Assembly: GCA_004375885.1 (NCBI GenBank)
Contig: SOJG01000016.1
Location: forward strand, 1-30,335
Direction: 5' to 3'
DNA from: Dehalococcoidia bacterium
Lineage (GTDB): Bacteria > Chloroflexota > Dehalococcoidia > GIF9 > AB-539-J10
Length of the DNA: 30,335 nt
Shown here: positions 7,310 through 15,450 of the stretch, one piece after another
Numbering within the stretch: the stretch's first letter is position 1
How the letters are laid out: the number at the start of each line of letters is the position of its first letter
The notes under the pieces: model-generated
Seen by the model: only the letters and a program-made list of their open reading frames with translations
Database searches by the model: none
What the model was told of the DNA's origin: nothing
Translations under genes and position numbers: made by a program

Positions 7310-8179
7310 ATGATGACCTGTACAGGGCTCCTCGCGGTAGCCGCGGTTATTCTCCTCGTAGGTACTTTGCTGGCTCTCGCGCTGATACCTCTGGCGCTGG
7401 CAGGATTCCTGCTGGCCTTAGTGCTCATAGTGGCGGTCATTATCTTCACGTGGCGCAGCATCTACCCCTGGCTCGTGCGGATGGGAAGATGGGCAGCTCG
7501 ACCGCTGAACATCATCTTCCTCTTCATCGTGGTGGTGGTGGGAGAGTTTGTCCTCAAGTATGTCCTTGATCAAGCAGGCATATCAGTTCCAACTTTCTCC
7601 ATACTAGGAAGAGAAGTAACAATCATAGGCATAGGCCTTCTACTCCTCTGCCTCTTCTTGCTCTTGCTGGCCATAGTGGTATGGCTGGTAAGACTATGGC
7701 GGTACGGTTGGCCTCGCGTGAGAAATGTCTTCTGGGACTTTTGCTTTCGTATTGTCGGCTTGTGCTGGAGAATACTGGTGGGCATTCCTCTGGGCATAGT
7801 CTGGTTTCTCTACCACCCTCCTTTGTACTGGCTGATAGCAGGCACCCTGTTTTACATCCGGGGGATTTCAGCGGCGGTAGCTTGGTTCTTATATCACCCA
7901 CCGTTGAGGGAGCTGATACGGGCCGGTCTCTTTATTACACGCTTAATCGCTCGACTTACAGCCTGGGTTCTCTACAACCCACCAATGCAGTGGGTGGCAG
8001 GGGCAGGACTGTTCATCCTCATGCTGATCGCCCACATCGTCAGCACCATAATTGACCGTATTTGGGCGACCGAGTTTGTTAAGGGCGTCAGGAAGGTACT
8101 AAGGAAAGGGTTAACTGTAGAGCGCGAGTCCTATCAGGACTATAAGTATGCCCATGACGACAGCCGCGCCGCCGCCTAG
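7310..8179 (+). CDS. polytopic membrane protein with W-x-L-Y-x-P-P repeats, function unknown
   Basis: A 289-residue protein that is mostly membrane. Hydrophobic segments lie at about 5-47 (two helices), 66-88, 100-130, and then a repeat region. Three consecutive units begin WFLYHPPL (W165), WFLYHPPL (W192) and WVLYNPPM (W219), exactly 27 residues apart; each continues with a helix containing an AG-x-LF or AGTLF core. The C-terminal 40 residues are charged and soluble (KGVRKVLRKGLTVERES...). AAGGAG about 12 bases before the ATG is the ribosome site; a second ATG follows directly. The 3' end overlaps the convergent gene at 8111-8440 by 69 bases. I do not recognise the family. Position after two hydrophobic microproteins and a surface protein suggests an envelope role. 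Confidence 0.75.
   Translation: MMTCTGLLAVAAVILLVGTLLALALIPLALAGFLLALVLIVAVIIFTWRSIYPWLVRMGRWAARPLNIIFLFIVVVVGEFVLKYVLDQAGISVPTFSILGREVTIIGIGLLLLCLFLLLLAIVVWLVRLWRYGWPRVRNVFWDFCFRIVGLCWRILVGIPLGIVWFLYHPPLYWLIAGTLFYIRGISAAVAWFLYHPPLRELIRAGLFITRLIARLTAWVLYNPPMQWVAGAGLFILMLIAHIVSTIIDRIWATEFVKGVRKVLRKGLTVERESYQDYKYAHDDSRAAA
7802..8044 (+). repeat. three tandem 27-residue coding repeats
   Basis: Units at 7802-7882, 7883-7963 and 7964-8044 encode W-(F/V)-L-Y-(H/N)-P-P-(L/M)-x-(W/E)-(L/V)-(I/A)-x-A-G-x-L-F, with the Trp codons exactly 81 bases apart. The DNA has drifted more than the protein, so selection has kept the motif. Confidence 0.7.
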
Positions 8180-8440
8180 CAAACCGGCGACGTCCATATG
8201 ACTGAAGATTCGGGCGAAGATCCGCTTGCGAAGGGCCGCCTGTTCGGGCGTCATCTGACCTGACCCCTCAGAGGATTCGGATGCCGTCTTAATAGAGTCC
8301 CTGTCAAACATGGGCATTATCATTCTTCTCCACTCACGAGCCTCCCGATAGACCACGCCTGCAACGATTATGCCCACGATGATGAAAAACAGCCCCAGGA
8401 TCAACACCATCATAGCTAAACTAGAGTCAACTACATCCAT
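8111..8440 (-). CDS. small two-helix membrane protein, function unknown
   Basis: A 109-residue protein with an N-terminal membrane helix (LAMMVLILGLFFIIVGIIVAGVV, about 8-30), a charged middle segment (REAREWRRM, MTPEQAALRKRIFARIF) and a C-terminal helix (VAGLLGGGAAVVMGILIVLIGLALY). Both ends would face the same side. AAGGAG eight bases before the ATG is a good ribosome site. Its last 69 bases overlap the 3' end of the gene at 7310 on the other strand; the second helix lies in the overlap and looks genuine, so I keep both genes. No family recognised. Confidence 0.65.
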   Translation of the reverse strand: MDVVDSSLAMMVLILGLFFIIVGIIVAGVVYREAREWRRMIMPMFDRDSIKTASESSEGSGQMTPEQAALRKRIFARIFSHMDVAGLLGGGAAVVMGILIVLIGLALYS

Positions 8441-8623
8441 TTTCCATCTCCTTATCTACGTCAAGTCCGTTCAATGATCGTCTCTATCATTCTAAAGCCG
8501 CCTCCGGCGACCGAAGAATGGAGAGGCCCTTCGCTATCATTCGTGCCGACACTTCAGGGGAATCCCCATCAGGCAAGTCTCCTTCGTTTTAGCGTAGCAT
8601 AGCTACTGGGTAGTGTCAATAAC

Positions 8624-8652
8624 TCGAGAGTTGGGAAGAGTTATGCTAGAAT
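8624..8652 (+). promoter_or_regulatory. dprA operon promoter (extended -10)
   Basis: TGC-TAGAAT (8644-8652) is an extended -10; TCGAGA at 8624-8629 is a 4-of-6 match to -35 at a 17-base spacing. The -10 ends 15 bases before the dprA ATG, predicting a leader of under 10 bases. Confidence 0.45.
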
Positions 8653-8667
8653 CCAACAAGGTTCCAT

Positions 8668-9774
8668 ATGGTAAGTGCTGACGAACTCAAATACTGGGTA
8701 GCTTTCTCCGGGATACCCGGGATCGGCAGGATTCGGATTTCGCAGTTGAAGGAGCACTTCGGGAGTTTGCAGGACGCCTGGAAAGCTCCCCAAGGAAAGC
8801 TAAAGCAAGCCGGGCTGGATTCACGAAGCATAGATGCTCTGGAAGTCCTGCGTCCGAGAGTCTCCCTGGACGAGGAGATGGAAAAACTGGAGCGTTACCA
8901 GGTGGAGGTGCTAGTCTACGAGGACCCCCTCTATCCGTCGAGATTGAGAGAAATCTATGATTATCCGCCGGTGCTTTACGTGAGGGGTAGCCTCCCGGCC
9001 AACGACGAGCCTTCGCTGGCCATAGTCGGCACCCGTCGTCCCACCGCCTATGGGAGGCAGGTAACTGAGGAGATCGTGGCCGACCTGGCCCGAAGTAACA
9101 TCACAATTGTCAGCGGACTAGCGCGAGGAATTGACTCTGTGGCCCATCGGGCTGCTCTGGATGCCGGGGGTAAAACCGTAGCTGTGTTTGCCTCCGGTTT
9201 GGATATCGTCTATCCGGGAGAAAATGCCAAACTGGCTCAGACGATAGTGGAACACGGCGCTCTGGTCAGTGAACATCCCTTAGGCGTCAAGCCTAAGGCC
9301 GAGAACTTCCCGCTCCGCAATCGAATAATGAGTGGCTTGAGCCTGGGGGTATTGGTAGTGGAAGCTGGAGAAAGGAGCGGGGCCTTGATCACGGCCAATC
9401 AGGCGGTCGAACAAAATCGGGAGGTCTTTGCCATCCCTGGCAGCATCCTCTCCCCGGCTAGCCAGGGAACGAACCGTTTGATTCAAGAGGGAGCCAAGTT
9501 AGTTCGCAATCACGTTGACATTCTCCAGGAACTAAATCTGACCATCGTGGTACAGCAAGCAGAAATCAAGGAATTCTCCCCGGTCGGCGGGGTCGAATCC
9601 GCCATACTGACACAATTGAGCTCCGAGCCCAATCATATAGATGAAATCTGCCGCCGCAGCGGTCTGACTATGCCCGAAGTGAGCAGCACTCTGGCCATGC
9701 TGGAGCTAAGAGGGATAGCCAGGCAGGTCGGAAGTATGAGCTATGTCCTGTCTCGTAGGATTGACGTGGGGTAA
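8668..9774 (+). CDS. dprA: DNA-processing protein DprA (Smf)
   Basis: Binds incoming single-stranded DNA and loads RecA onto it during natural transformation; many bacteria that are not known to be competent also carry it. The 368-residue product has an N-terminal helix-hairpin-helix/SAM-like region (FSGIPGIGRIRISQLKEHFG, about 13-32), the Rossmann-fold DprA core with GTRRPTAYGR, SGLARGIDSVAHRAAL, the FPLRNRIMSGLS loop and the SGALITANQAVEQNREVFAIPG segment, and a C-terminal winged-helix (HIDEICRRSGLTMPEVSSTLAMLELRG). AAGG lies six bases before the ATG. Only three bases separate its stop from topA, an arrangement common across bacteria. Confidence 0.95.
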   Translation: MVSADELKYWVAFSGIPGIGRIRISQLKEHFGSLQDAWKAPQGKLKQAGLDSRSIDALEVLRPRVSLDEEMEKLERYQVEVLVYEDPLYPSRLREIYDYPPVLYVRGSLPANDEPSLAIVGTRRPTAYGRQVTEEIVADLARSNITIVSGLARGIDSVAHRAALDAGGKTVAVFASGLDIVYPGENAKLAQTIVEHGALVSEHPLGVKPKAENFPLRNRIMSGLSLGVLVVEAGERSGALITANQAVEQNREVFAIPGSILSPASQGTNRLIQEGAKLVRNHVDILQELNLTIVVQQAEIKEFSPVGGVESAILTQLSSEPNHIDEICRRSGLTMPEVSSTLAMLELRGIARQVGSMSYVLSRRIDVG

Positions 9775-9777
9775 ATC

Positions 9778-11919
9778 ATGGCCAGCAAACTGGTTATTGT
9801 CGAATCTCCAGCTAAAGCAAGAACGCTAAGCACGATTCTGGGACGCAGTTATAGCGTCAAAGCATCTCTGGGGCATGTGCGGGATCTGCCCAGGGCGCGC
9901 CTCGGGGTGCATATAGATGAAGATTTCGCCCCCGAGTATGTCATTCCAGCGGGGAAGAGAAAGATAGTTAGCGAAATCAAGAAGGCAGCCAGCAAAGCAG
10001 GATCTATCTACTTGGCGACCGATCCCGACCGCGAGGGGGAGGCGATTTCCTGGCATCTGGTGCAAGCAGCCAAGCTGGACAAGGATCTCGTACCCGTTCA
10101 GCGTGTGGTGTTCCGGGAGATAACCAAGGACGCAGTTCAAGATGCCTTCCGCAATCCCCGCTCCATTGATATGAATCTCGTGAACGCCCAGCAAGCCCGG
10201 CGTATCCTCGATAGACTTGTCGGCTACAAGTTGAGTCCGCTCCTGTGGAGGAAGGTGCAGAGGGGGCTTTCTGCGGGCAGGGTTCAATCGGTTGCCGTGA
10301 GAATGATCGCTGACCGCGAGCGGGAGATTCAAGACTTCGTTCCCCAGGAATACTGGGTTATCGAAGTCGAACTGGCGCCGCCTGAGGAAAAAGAAGCGAG
10401 TTTCAAGGCCAGACTGTTCGCCCTGGCTGATGGCACCAAGCTCGATATCAGCAACAAAGATGAGGCAGACAGGGTTATCGCTGGCCTAGAGGACGCTGAG
10501 TATGCAGTCAGGGGGATCGTAACTAAACAGGTAGCCCGTCAGCCGGCCCCGCCTTTCATTACCAGCACCCTGCAGCAAGAGGCCTGGCGGAGGCTGCACT
10601 TCACCGCTGGGCGGACTATGGCTGTTGCCCAGCAACTGTACGAAGGCCTACCACTGGGCAGGGAAGGCTCGGTGGGGCTTATTACCTATATGCGCACCGA
10701 TTCCACCCATGTGGTTGCCTCTGCCCTAAGCGAGACCAGGGACTTCATCGGCGAGAAATACGGAGCCCGGTTTCTCCCACCCCAGCCGCGGAGTTTCGCC
10801 AAGAAGGCAAAGTGGGCCCAGGAAGCTCACGAGGCAATTCGTCCCACCAGAATTCACCGTCAACCAGAGCAGCTGAGACCCTTTCTTGATCCGGCTCAGC
10901 TGAAGCTCTATGAGCTCGTCTGGAAGCGCATGGTCGCCAGTCAGATGTCAGCAGCTTTGTACGACATAACGAACGTGGAGATAGAAGCAAGCAATCCTGC
11001 CGGTGAAAAACAACCCCAAGGGTATCTACTCAAAGCAAGTAGCTCTGTGGTCAAATTCCCTGGTTTCATGGTTGTTTACACCGAGAGCAGAGATGAGGAT
11101 GAACGAGGCGAAAGCTCCATTTCCTTGCCCCCGCTCAGAGCCGGAGATAGATTATTTTACCTGGGAACCCTGCCTGAGCAATGTTTTACACAGCCGCCCC
11201 CCCGCTACACTGAAGCTACACTGATAAAAGCACTGGAGCATAAAGGAATCGGACGCCCCAGTACCTATGCCCCTATCCTGTTCACCATTCAAGAGAGGGA
11301 CTACGTTAGCAAGGTCGGGGGCAAGTTGCATCCTACGGAATTGGGGATAATTGTCAACAAAATCCTGACTGAGCATTTCCCTGACATCGTTGACCCCGGC
11401 TTCACAGCGCAGATGGAAGAACAGCTAGATCAAATAGCTCAAGGTAAATATGAATGGATAGCCGCTCTGAGGGGATTCTATCCCCCCTTCCAAGGGATGT
11501 TGGATAAAGCTTCCCTAAGTCTGGAAAAGGTCAGCATAAGCCAGGTGAGCGAGGAGACATGTCCAAAGTGCGGCCGCTCCATGGTCATAAAGGTCGGGCG
11601 TTTCGGTAAGTTTCTCGCCTGTAGCGGCTATCCTGACTGCAAGACAACCATGCCCTACGCCGTTAGAACCGGGGTCTCTTGCCCCCGGTGTGGCGGCGAG
11701 CTCGTGAAAAGGATCAGCAAGAAGAAGAAGGTATTCTATGGGTGTGGCAAGTTTCCCCAGTGTCAATTCGCCGTAAATCGCAAGCCAATAGCTCAGTCTT
11801 GCCCTAACTGTGGGAGTCTTCTAGTACAATACAGACAGGATTCAGCTAGATGCGTGGCCTGTCAACGTATAGTGAAGCTATCTGAGATGGAGATACAAAA
11901 AGAGGAGGGAACCTCATGA
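9778..11919 (+). CDS. topA: DNA topoisomerase I (type IA)
   Basis: Relaxes negative supercoils by cutting one strand through a 5'-phosphotyrosine. The 713-residue enzyme has the Toprim domain at the start (VIVESPAKA; DPDREGEAISWHL with its metal-binding acids), the conserved SAGRVQSVAVRMI segment, and the active-site motif GLITYMRTDST with Tyr304 as nucleophile. The C-terminus carries three zinc ribbons whose first cysteines fall at about residues 595, 635 and 675, i.e. every 40 residues: CPKCGRSM...CSGYPDC, CPRCGGEL...CGKFPQC and CPNCGSLL...CVAC. Second gene of dprA-topA-aroQ; its stop overlaps the aroQ start as ATGA. Confidence 0.97.
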   Translation: MASKLVIVESPAKARTLSTILGRSYSVKASLGHVRDLPRARLGVHIDEDFAPEYVIPAGKRKIVSEIKKAASKAGSIYLATDPDREGEAISWHLVQAAKLDKDLVPVQRVVFREITKDAVQDAFRNPRSIDMNLVNAQQARRILDRLVGYKLSPLLWRKVQRGLSAGRVQSVAVRMIADREREIQDFVPQEYWVIEVELAPPEEKEASFKARLFALADGTKLDISNKDEADRVIAGLEDAEYAVRGIVTKQVARQPAPPFITSTLQQEAWRRLHFTAGRTMAVAQQLYEGLPLGREGSVGLITYMRTDSTHVVASALSETRDFIGEKYGARFLPPQPRSFAKKAKWAQEAHEAIRPTRIHRQPEQLRPFLDPAQLKLYELVWKRMVASQMSAALYDITNVEIEASNPAGEKQPQGYLLKASSSVVKFPGFMVVYTESRDEDERGESSISLPPLRAGDRLFYLGTLPEQCFTQPPPRYTEATLIKALEHKGIGRPSTYAPILFTIQERDYVSKVGGKLHPTELGIIVNKILTEHFPDIVDPGFTAQMEEQLDQIAQGKYEWIAALRGFYPPFQGMLDKASLSLEKVSISQVSEETCPKCGRSMVIKVGRFGKFLACSGYPDCKTTMPYAVRTGVSCPRCGGELVKRISKKKKVFYGCGKFPQCQFAVNRKPIAQSCPNCGSLLVQYRQDSARCVACQRIVKLSEMEIQKEEGTS

Positions 11920-12371
11920 GAATTCTGGTTATCCATGGACCAAATTTGAATATGCTGGTGAAGAGAGACAAGGCGACTTACGGAGAAAAGACCCTGGATG
12001 AAATTGATGCCCTGGTGAAGAAAGAGGCCCAGGCTTTGAGTGTCGAAGCCGTGACATTTCAGTCTAATCATGAGGGGGCGCTCGTAGATTTCATTCAAGA
12101 GCAAGCAGATTCGGCGCGTGGCGTAGTGATTAACCCCGGTGCTCTCACCCACTACGGATTTGCCCTGCTCGATGCCCTGATTGACAGCAAGCTGCCCATC
12201 ATCGAAGTCCATCTATCCAATATCTACCGCCGTGAGGAATGGCGAGCGAGGTCTGTAATTGCTCCCATAACTAGAGGACAGATAAGCGGCCTGGGCTGGA
12301 GGGGATATATTGCTGCCCTGCAGGTCCTGGTCGCCGAGTTGAAGGCAGAGGCTTCGCGAGCGGGATCCTAA
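11916..12371 (+). CDS. aroQ: 3-dehydroquinate dehydratase, type II
   Basis: Removes water from 3-dehydroquinate to give 3-dehydroshikimate in the shikimate pathway. The 151-residue length suits the small dodecameric type II enzyme. The active-site pieces are visible: HGPNLNML at the start, the TYGEKTLDEI lid with its catalytic Tyr, FQSNHEG, NPGALTHYG and EVHLSN with the catalytic His. The usual NIHARE is NIYRREEWR here. The ATG overlaps the topA stop by four bases (ATGA) and is preceded by AGAGGAGGG, so it is translationally coupled. No other shikimate gene is in the window. Confidence 0.94.
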   Translation: MRILVIHGPNLNMLVKRDKATYGEKTLDEIDALVKKEAQALSVEAVTFQSNHEGALVDFIQEQADSARGVVINPGALTHYGFALLDALIDSKLPIIEVHLSNIYRREEWRARSVIAPITRGQISGLGWRGYIAALQVLVAELKAEASRAGS

Positions 12372-12580
12372 GCTTCCGCTATTTGCCCAGTCGAGTACAC
12401 CCTCGTGGTTTGGGGTTCGGCGGCACCTCTCCCGTTGTTGCCACCATATTTGCCAATGCGAAGCGCCTTACCACTCTCGTCCAAACGCATAAGACACCTG
12501 ATCGGCCTGCACAAGACCTTGTCCGGAGGCACCGACGAGGGCTACCTATACTCGGACGGACGCACATTATCGCCTTTATG
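12372..12580. other. convergent gap between aroQ and the DUF362 gene
   Basis: About 210 bases with no supported gene. Two overlapping 62-68-codon frames on opposite strands look like chance. The hairpin at its right end is listed separately. Confidence 0.4.
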
Positions 12581-12592
12581 CTAGCATAAGGC
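12572..12592. terminator. hairpin at the junction of convergent aroQ and DUF362 genes
   Basis: GCCTT-T-ATGC, a TA loop and GCAT-AAGGC form a stem of nine pairs with one bulged T. It spans the stop codon of the minus-strand gene. There is no long T-run, so a bidirectional termination or 3'-end protection role is inference from position and symmetry. Confidence 0.35.
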
Positions 12593-13504
12593 CGGCGAAT
12601 CTTCTATGCCACGGCCACCCTCGGCTATTACCGCGTACTCTTCAGCACTACGGGGGCCCAGCCCCAGTTCCACTGCATGCCTTATCTGTACTAAGTCCCA
12701 GGGATTCTTGCCATCCAAGCTGTTGCCCGGATGGCTTTGAAGTATCTTCACCCCTTCCACATCAATTGCCACTTGACTGCCTGAGGCGAGAATCAGGTTT
12801 GGCGCCCGTAGTTCGCCTTCAGCAGGACCGCCTGCAATAAACACCTTTCTTGCGTCCATTATGATCAGGTCAGGCTTAATCACCAGGCATAGTTCCGCCA
12901 GTTTCTCGCGAAGCCGGTGCATATGAAAGGTGATCTGGTCGAAAAAAGGCTTAACAAATCCCATTGCGAGTTTGATGGCTCCCGTAAAATCCGCAGCATG
13001 GTGCGTTTTCATAAGGGGAACATAGACGATTTTCTGTGCCTCTACCGCTTCTCTGGCAAGTGAAACATTGCGTAAGTAATGACCATCCGGCACTTCGACA
13101 CGTCGCCAGCCTTTTGCATCAAAGATCGCAGGCCAGCCGTCCTTTCCGAAGATCCTGACTTCTGCTCCAGCTCTTTCAGCCACTTCGACAATTCCCGCCT
13201 GTTCCAGGACTCGGCGGTTGTGGAGCAAGGCAGTCCTCTCTCCCAATACGACTTTTCGCGCTCCAGCTTCGTAGAGTATCTCAATGACTGCCTTGATGAA
13301 CTCCGGGTCGCTTGAGCCAGGAAATGGATGAGCGGTATTATAATTCGGCTTCAGAAGAATGATGTCGTCCTTCTCCACCAGCTTATCGATCCCTCCGATC
13401 AATGATACCGAATGGGCAATCGATTGTTTGAGGCTGCCACTACGAACAACTTTGCTGACCAGTGGGTGGCCGGAGTAGGTAAACAGGTCTTGCTTCGTGA
13501 CCAT
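12581..13504 (-). CDS. DUF362 domain protein
   Basis: A 307-residue protein with the DUF362 pattern: an early KPNYN segment (DDIILLKPNYNTAHPFPGSSDPEFIKAVIE), a central YVPLMKTHHAADFTGAIKLAMGFV stretch, and DLIIMDARKVFIAGGPAEGE followed by VAIDVEGVKIL. Many DUF362 proteins carry a C-terminal 2x4Fe-4S ferredoxin domain; this one does not, as no CxxCxxC cluster is present. The biochemical role of the family is poorly known. GGGGAGGG upstream of the ATG is a good ribosome site. It follows the bifunctional-nuclease gene by 53 bases on the same strand and is probably co-transcribed. Confidence 0.8.
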   Translation of the reverse strand: MVTKQDLFTYSGHPLVSKVVRSGSLKQSIAHSVSLIGGIDKLVEKDDIILLKPNYNTAHPFPGSSDPEFIKAVIEILYEAGARKVVLGERTALLHNRRVLEQAGIVEVAERAGAEVRIFGKDGWPAIFDAKGWRRVEVPDGHYLRNVSLAREAVEAQKIVYVPLMKTHHAADFTGAIKLAMGFVKPFFDQITFHMHRLREKLAELCLVIKPDLIIMDARKVFIAGGPAEGELRAPNLILASGSQVAIDVEGVKILQSHPGNSLDGKNPWDLVQIRHAVELGLGPRSAEEYAVIAEGGRGIEDSPALC

Positions 13505-13557
13505 GGCCCTCCCCTGCCCTCCTTGATTCAGGAATGATTATGTGAGAAGCGATGCTC

Positions 13558-14079
13558 TCAGGATCGGCGTTTTTTGAAATCTTCTAGGTCAAGCGTATTT
13601 ATGAAATCCTTATATGCTGATAGCCCTTTCAACTCCTGCTCATCAACTTTGCCTTCAGGAACAGCTTTGCCCGATTCCTCATCAAGCATGATGCCCGCCT
13701 TCTCCAACACCGTTTCATCAGCATATATGGGTGCCCCCACCCTCACCGCCAGAGCCAGTGCATCACTGGGTCGAGAATCGATGTCCAGTTTGTCGCCGTC
13801 GATGCTCAAAGCAAGATTGGCATAGAAAGTATCTTCCTTAAGTCCAGTCACGACCACATAGTCAACCGAGGCCCCTAGGGTAGAAATCACAGATTGCAGC
13901 AAATCATGCGTTAAAGGGCGAGATAGCTCGACATTTTGCAGCTTTACGGCAATAGCATCTGCTTCAGCAGGACCGATCCAAATGGGTAGATAGCGATTTG
14001 TTCCCTTCTCTCTCAATATCACCACCCTTTGATAGTTCATCAGGCTCACTCGGATACTGTCGATCGTCATCTCTATCAT
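13558..14079 (-). CDS. bifunctional nuclease family protein (DUF151/BFN)
   Basis: A 173-residue protein with the BFN domain over roughly residues 1-135: MTIDSIRVSL, the VVILREKGTNRYLPIWIGPAEADAI block, RPLTHDLLQSVI and DSRPSDALALAVRVGAPIYADE. Plant and bacterial members have been reported to have DNase and RNase activity; catalytic residues are not well defined, so the nuclease label is by family only. The acidic tail (about 135-173) is not a UVR domain. AAGGAGG lies about 6 bases upstream of the ATG. First gene of a two-gene unit with DUF362. Confidence 0.88.
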   Translation of the reverse strand: MIEMTIDSIRVSLMNYQRVVILREKGTNRYLPIWIGPAEADAIAVKLQNVELSRPLTHDLLQSVISTLGASVDYVVVTGLKEDTFYANLALSIDGDKLDIDSRPSDALALAVRVGAPIYADETVLEKAGIMLDEESGKAVPEGKVDEQELKGLSAYKDFINTLDLEDFKKRRS

Positions 14080-14102
14080 GCTACGCCTCCTTGGTGACGT
14101 CT

Positions 14103-14131
14103 ATTCTACTCCCGTAGTCGCAATTAGTCAA
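14103..14131 (-). promoter_or_regulatory. promoter of the BFN-DUF362 unit
   Basis: TTGACT (14131-14126), a 17-base spacer and TAGAAT (14108-14103) on the minus strand each match consensus at 5 of 6 bases. The ATG lies 23 bases further on, leaving room for the AAGGAGG site, so this gene has a conventional leader. Confidence 0.6.
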
Positions 14132-14652
14132 TTAGCATAAGTCGATTTTCCACGGGCGGAAACCGAATCTCTTTCCAGATTGCCAGCTCAACTATCACCG
14201 TTGAGTAGTATCGGTGTCTCATCGAGTTATGAACGCAGTCCTGATCCACTGCTCACTGGGACTCGACAACTCATACAGCTGACACATCAAGCCGGATGTG
14301 TGGAGAATCACGATCTGCCACTATGTGTATGGCAGAGTTGTCCTGACGGAGCATAGCGATACTTAGTACCCCGAAGAGTCACAAGAAAGCGTGCTCAAAG
14401 GCCCTTAGGTGCGCCTGGGCGGCTTTCAACCCCCACCCCGGTCCTCCTCCGCCACCTGTCTACTTGTAGGAAGCGAGCTGGGGTCAGGCCGAAAGGGGGA
14501 AATGTAACCGGAACCTGCTTCGCCCTCCAGGAGACCGTGTATGCTCTAGGGCATACCTCTCTCCAGCCGTGGATCCTTGAGCCGAGTCGCATGGTGCCCG
14601 GAATGCTCGCTATGCTGCTGTCCTTGTTCGTTAGAAGGGATGCCCTACTGAT
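14132..14652. other. 520-base gap with a hairpin and a repeat-like GC-rich block
   Basis: TCTGCCA (14314-14320) and TGGCAGA (14330-14336) form a 7-bp stem. From about 14400 to 14560 the DNA becomes GC-rich and, read on the minus strand, contains GACCGGGGTGGGGGTTGAAAG, which resembles the dispersed CCGGGGTGAGGGTGAA intergenic repeats of many environmental genomes. The 65-codon frame here (LTPARFLQVDRWRRR) looks like a translated repeat, not a gene. I found no fit to SRP RNA, RNase P RNA or tmRNA. Confidence 0.35.
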
Positions 14653-15114
14653 TCATGCCGTTTTCAGTTCTGAAGTGCAGTTCGGGCAGCGACTGGCCTT
14701 AACAGGGATAGCGGTAATGCAGTAAGGGCACTCTTTCGTTGTGGGTGCCGCCGGCTCCTCTACCTTCTTGAGAGCTTGCATCCTGGCCACTGGACGCACG
14801 ATAAGAAAGAAGACGACTGCTGCTATTATCAGGAGGTAGACAACTGCATTTACGAAGAGCCCATAGCTGATTGTAACCGCGCCGGCAGCTTGGGCATCAG
14901 CCAGCGTAGCATATGGCCCGAGACTCAGGCCTTCCTTGAGCACAACGAAGAGGTTCTGGAAGTCAACGTTGCCCAGCGCAAGCCCTATCGGGGGCATAAT
15001 AACGTCGTTAACCAATGACTTTATGGCTGCGCCGAAGGCGATGCCGATGATGATGCCCACTGCCATGTCGATCACGTTGCCTCTGGTTATGAACGCCTTG
15101 AAGTCCTGTAACAT
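14653..15114 (-). CDS. mscL: large-conductance mechanosensitive channel MscL with C-terminal zinc ribbon
   Basis: Pentameric membrane channel that opens under tension to release solutes in osmotic downshock. Counting from [20 protein letters not shown], the product has 153 residues: the amphipathic N-terminus and first pore helix ([25 protein letters not shown]), a periplasmic loop, the second helix ([20 protein letters not shown]) and a short linker. It ends in a zinc ribbon (CPYC...CPNC, about 127-147) that the classical E. coli channel lacks. I place the start at 15114, not at the in-frame ATG at 15150: AAAGGAGGAG lies just upstream of 15114, the family starts here, and 15150 falls inside the predicted -10 box. 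Confidence 0.92.
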   Translation of the reverse strand: MLQDFKAFITRGNVIDMAVGIIIGIAFGAAIKSLVNDVIMPPIGLALGNVDFQNLFVVLKEGLSLGPYATLADAQAAGAVTISYGLFVNAVVYLLIIAAVVFFLIVRPVARMQALKKVEEPAAPTTKECPYCITAIPVKASRCPNCTSELKTA

Positions 15115-15148
15115 TCTTGTCTCCTCCTTTGCGCAATCTTTGGCACCC

Positions 15149-15177
15149 ATCTTACAGCGTCCTCACGCCACTGGCAA
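15149..15177 (-). promoter_or_regulatory. mscL promoter
   Basis: TTGCCA (15177-15172), a 17-base spacer and TAAGAT (15154-15149) on the minus strand. The leader would be about 28 bases and contains the AAAGGAGGAG ribosome site. Confidence 0.45.
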
Positions 15178-15367
15178 GACCTTGTCCTCGTTCAGTACCT
15201 TAGTGACAGCTCTCAACTGGCGAGTTGCCCCGTCTCGTGAAACGCCATGTCCATTGTCCTCCTCTCGGCTCCCCCGAGATCGGTCTGCGCGCATCGAAGA
15301 CCATTCAAGAAAAGAGAAGGAACTGAATCCTGTGCGGGAATGCGGCGCAGACTCGGTGCTGTGATAG

Positions 15368-15441
15368 CGCGCCTAGAGGGATTCGAACCCACGACCCCCG
15401 GTTCCGAAGACCGGTGCTCTTGTCCGCTGAGCTATAGGCGC
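15368..15441 (-). tRNA. tRNA-Arg (anticodon TCG)
   Basis: Minus-strand cloverleaf: acceptor GCGCCTA pairs with TAGGCGC, D-stem GCTC/GAGC, anticodon stem CCGGT/ACCGG with loop CTTCGGA giving anticodon TCG (reads CGA), and a T-arm with TTCGAAT. The T-stem GTGGG/CCCTC has one T-T mismatch. Discriminator base G, CCA not encoded. It follows tRNA-His by 9 bases and shares its promoter. Confidence 0.93.
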
Positions 15442-15450
15442 AGAATAAAA

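Noticed and set aside
14395..14592. 65-codon minus-strand ORF, or a structural RNA such as SRP or RNase P RNA
   Set aside because: The protein looks like a translated repeat, and the conserved sequence blocks of these RNAs are not found.
15115..15150. Upstream start of mscL ([12 protein letters not shown])
   Set aside because: It overlaps the predicted -10 box, and the ribosome site and family N-terminus point to 15114.
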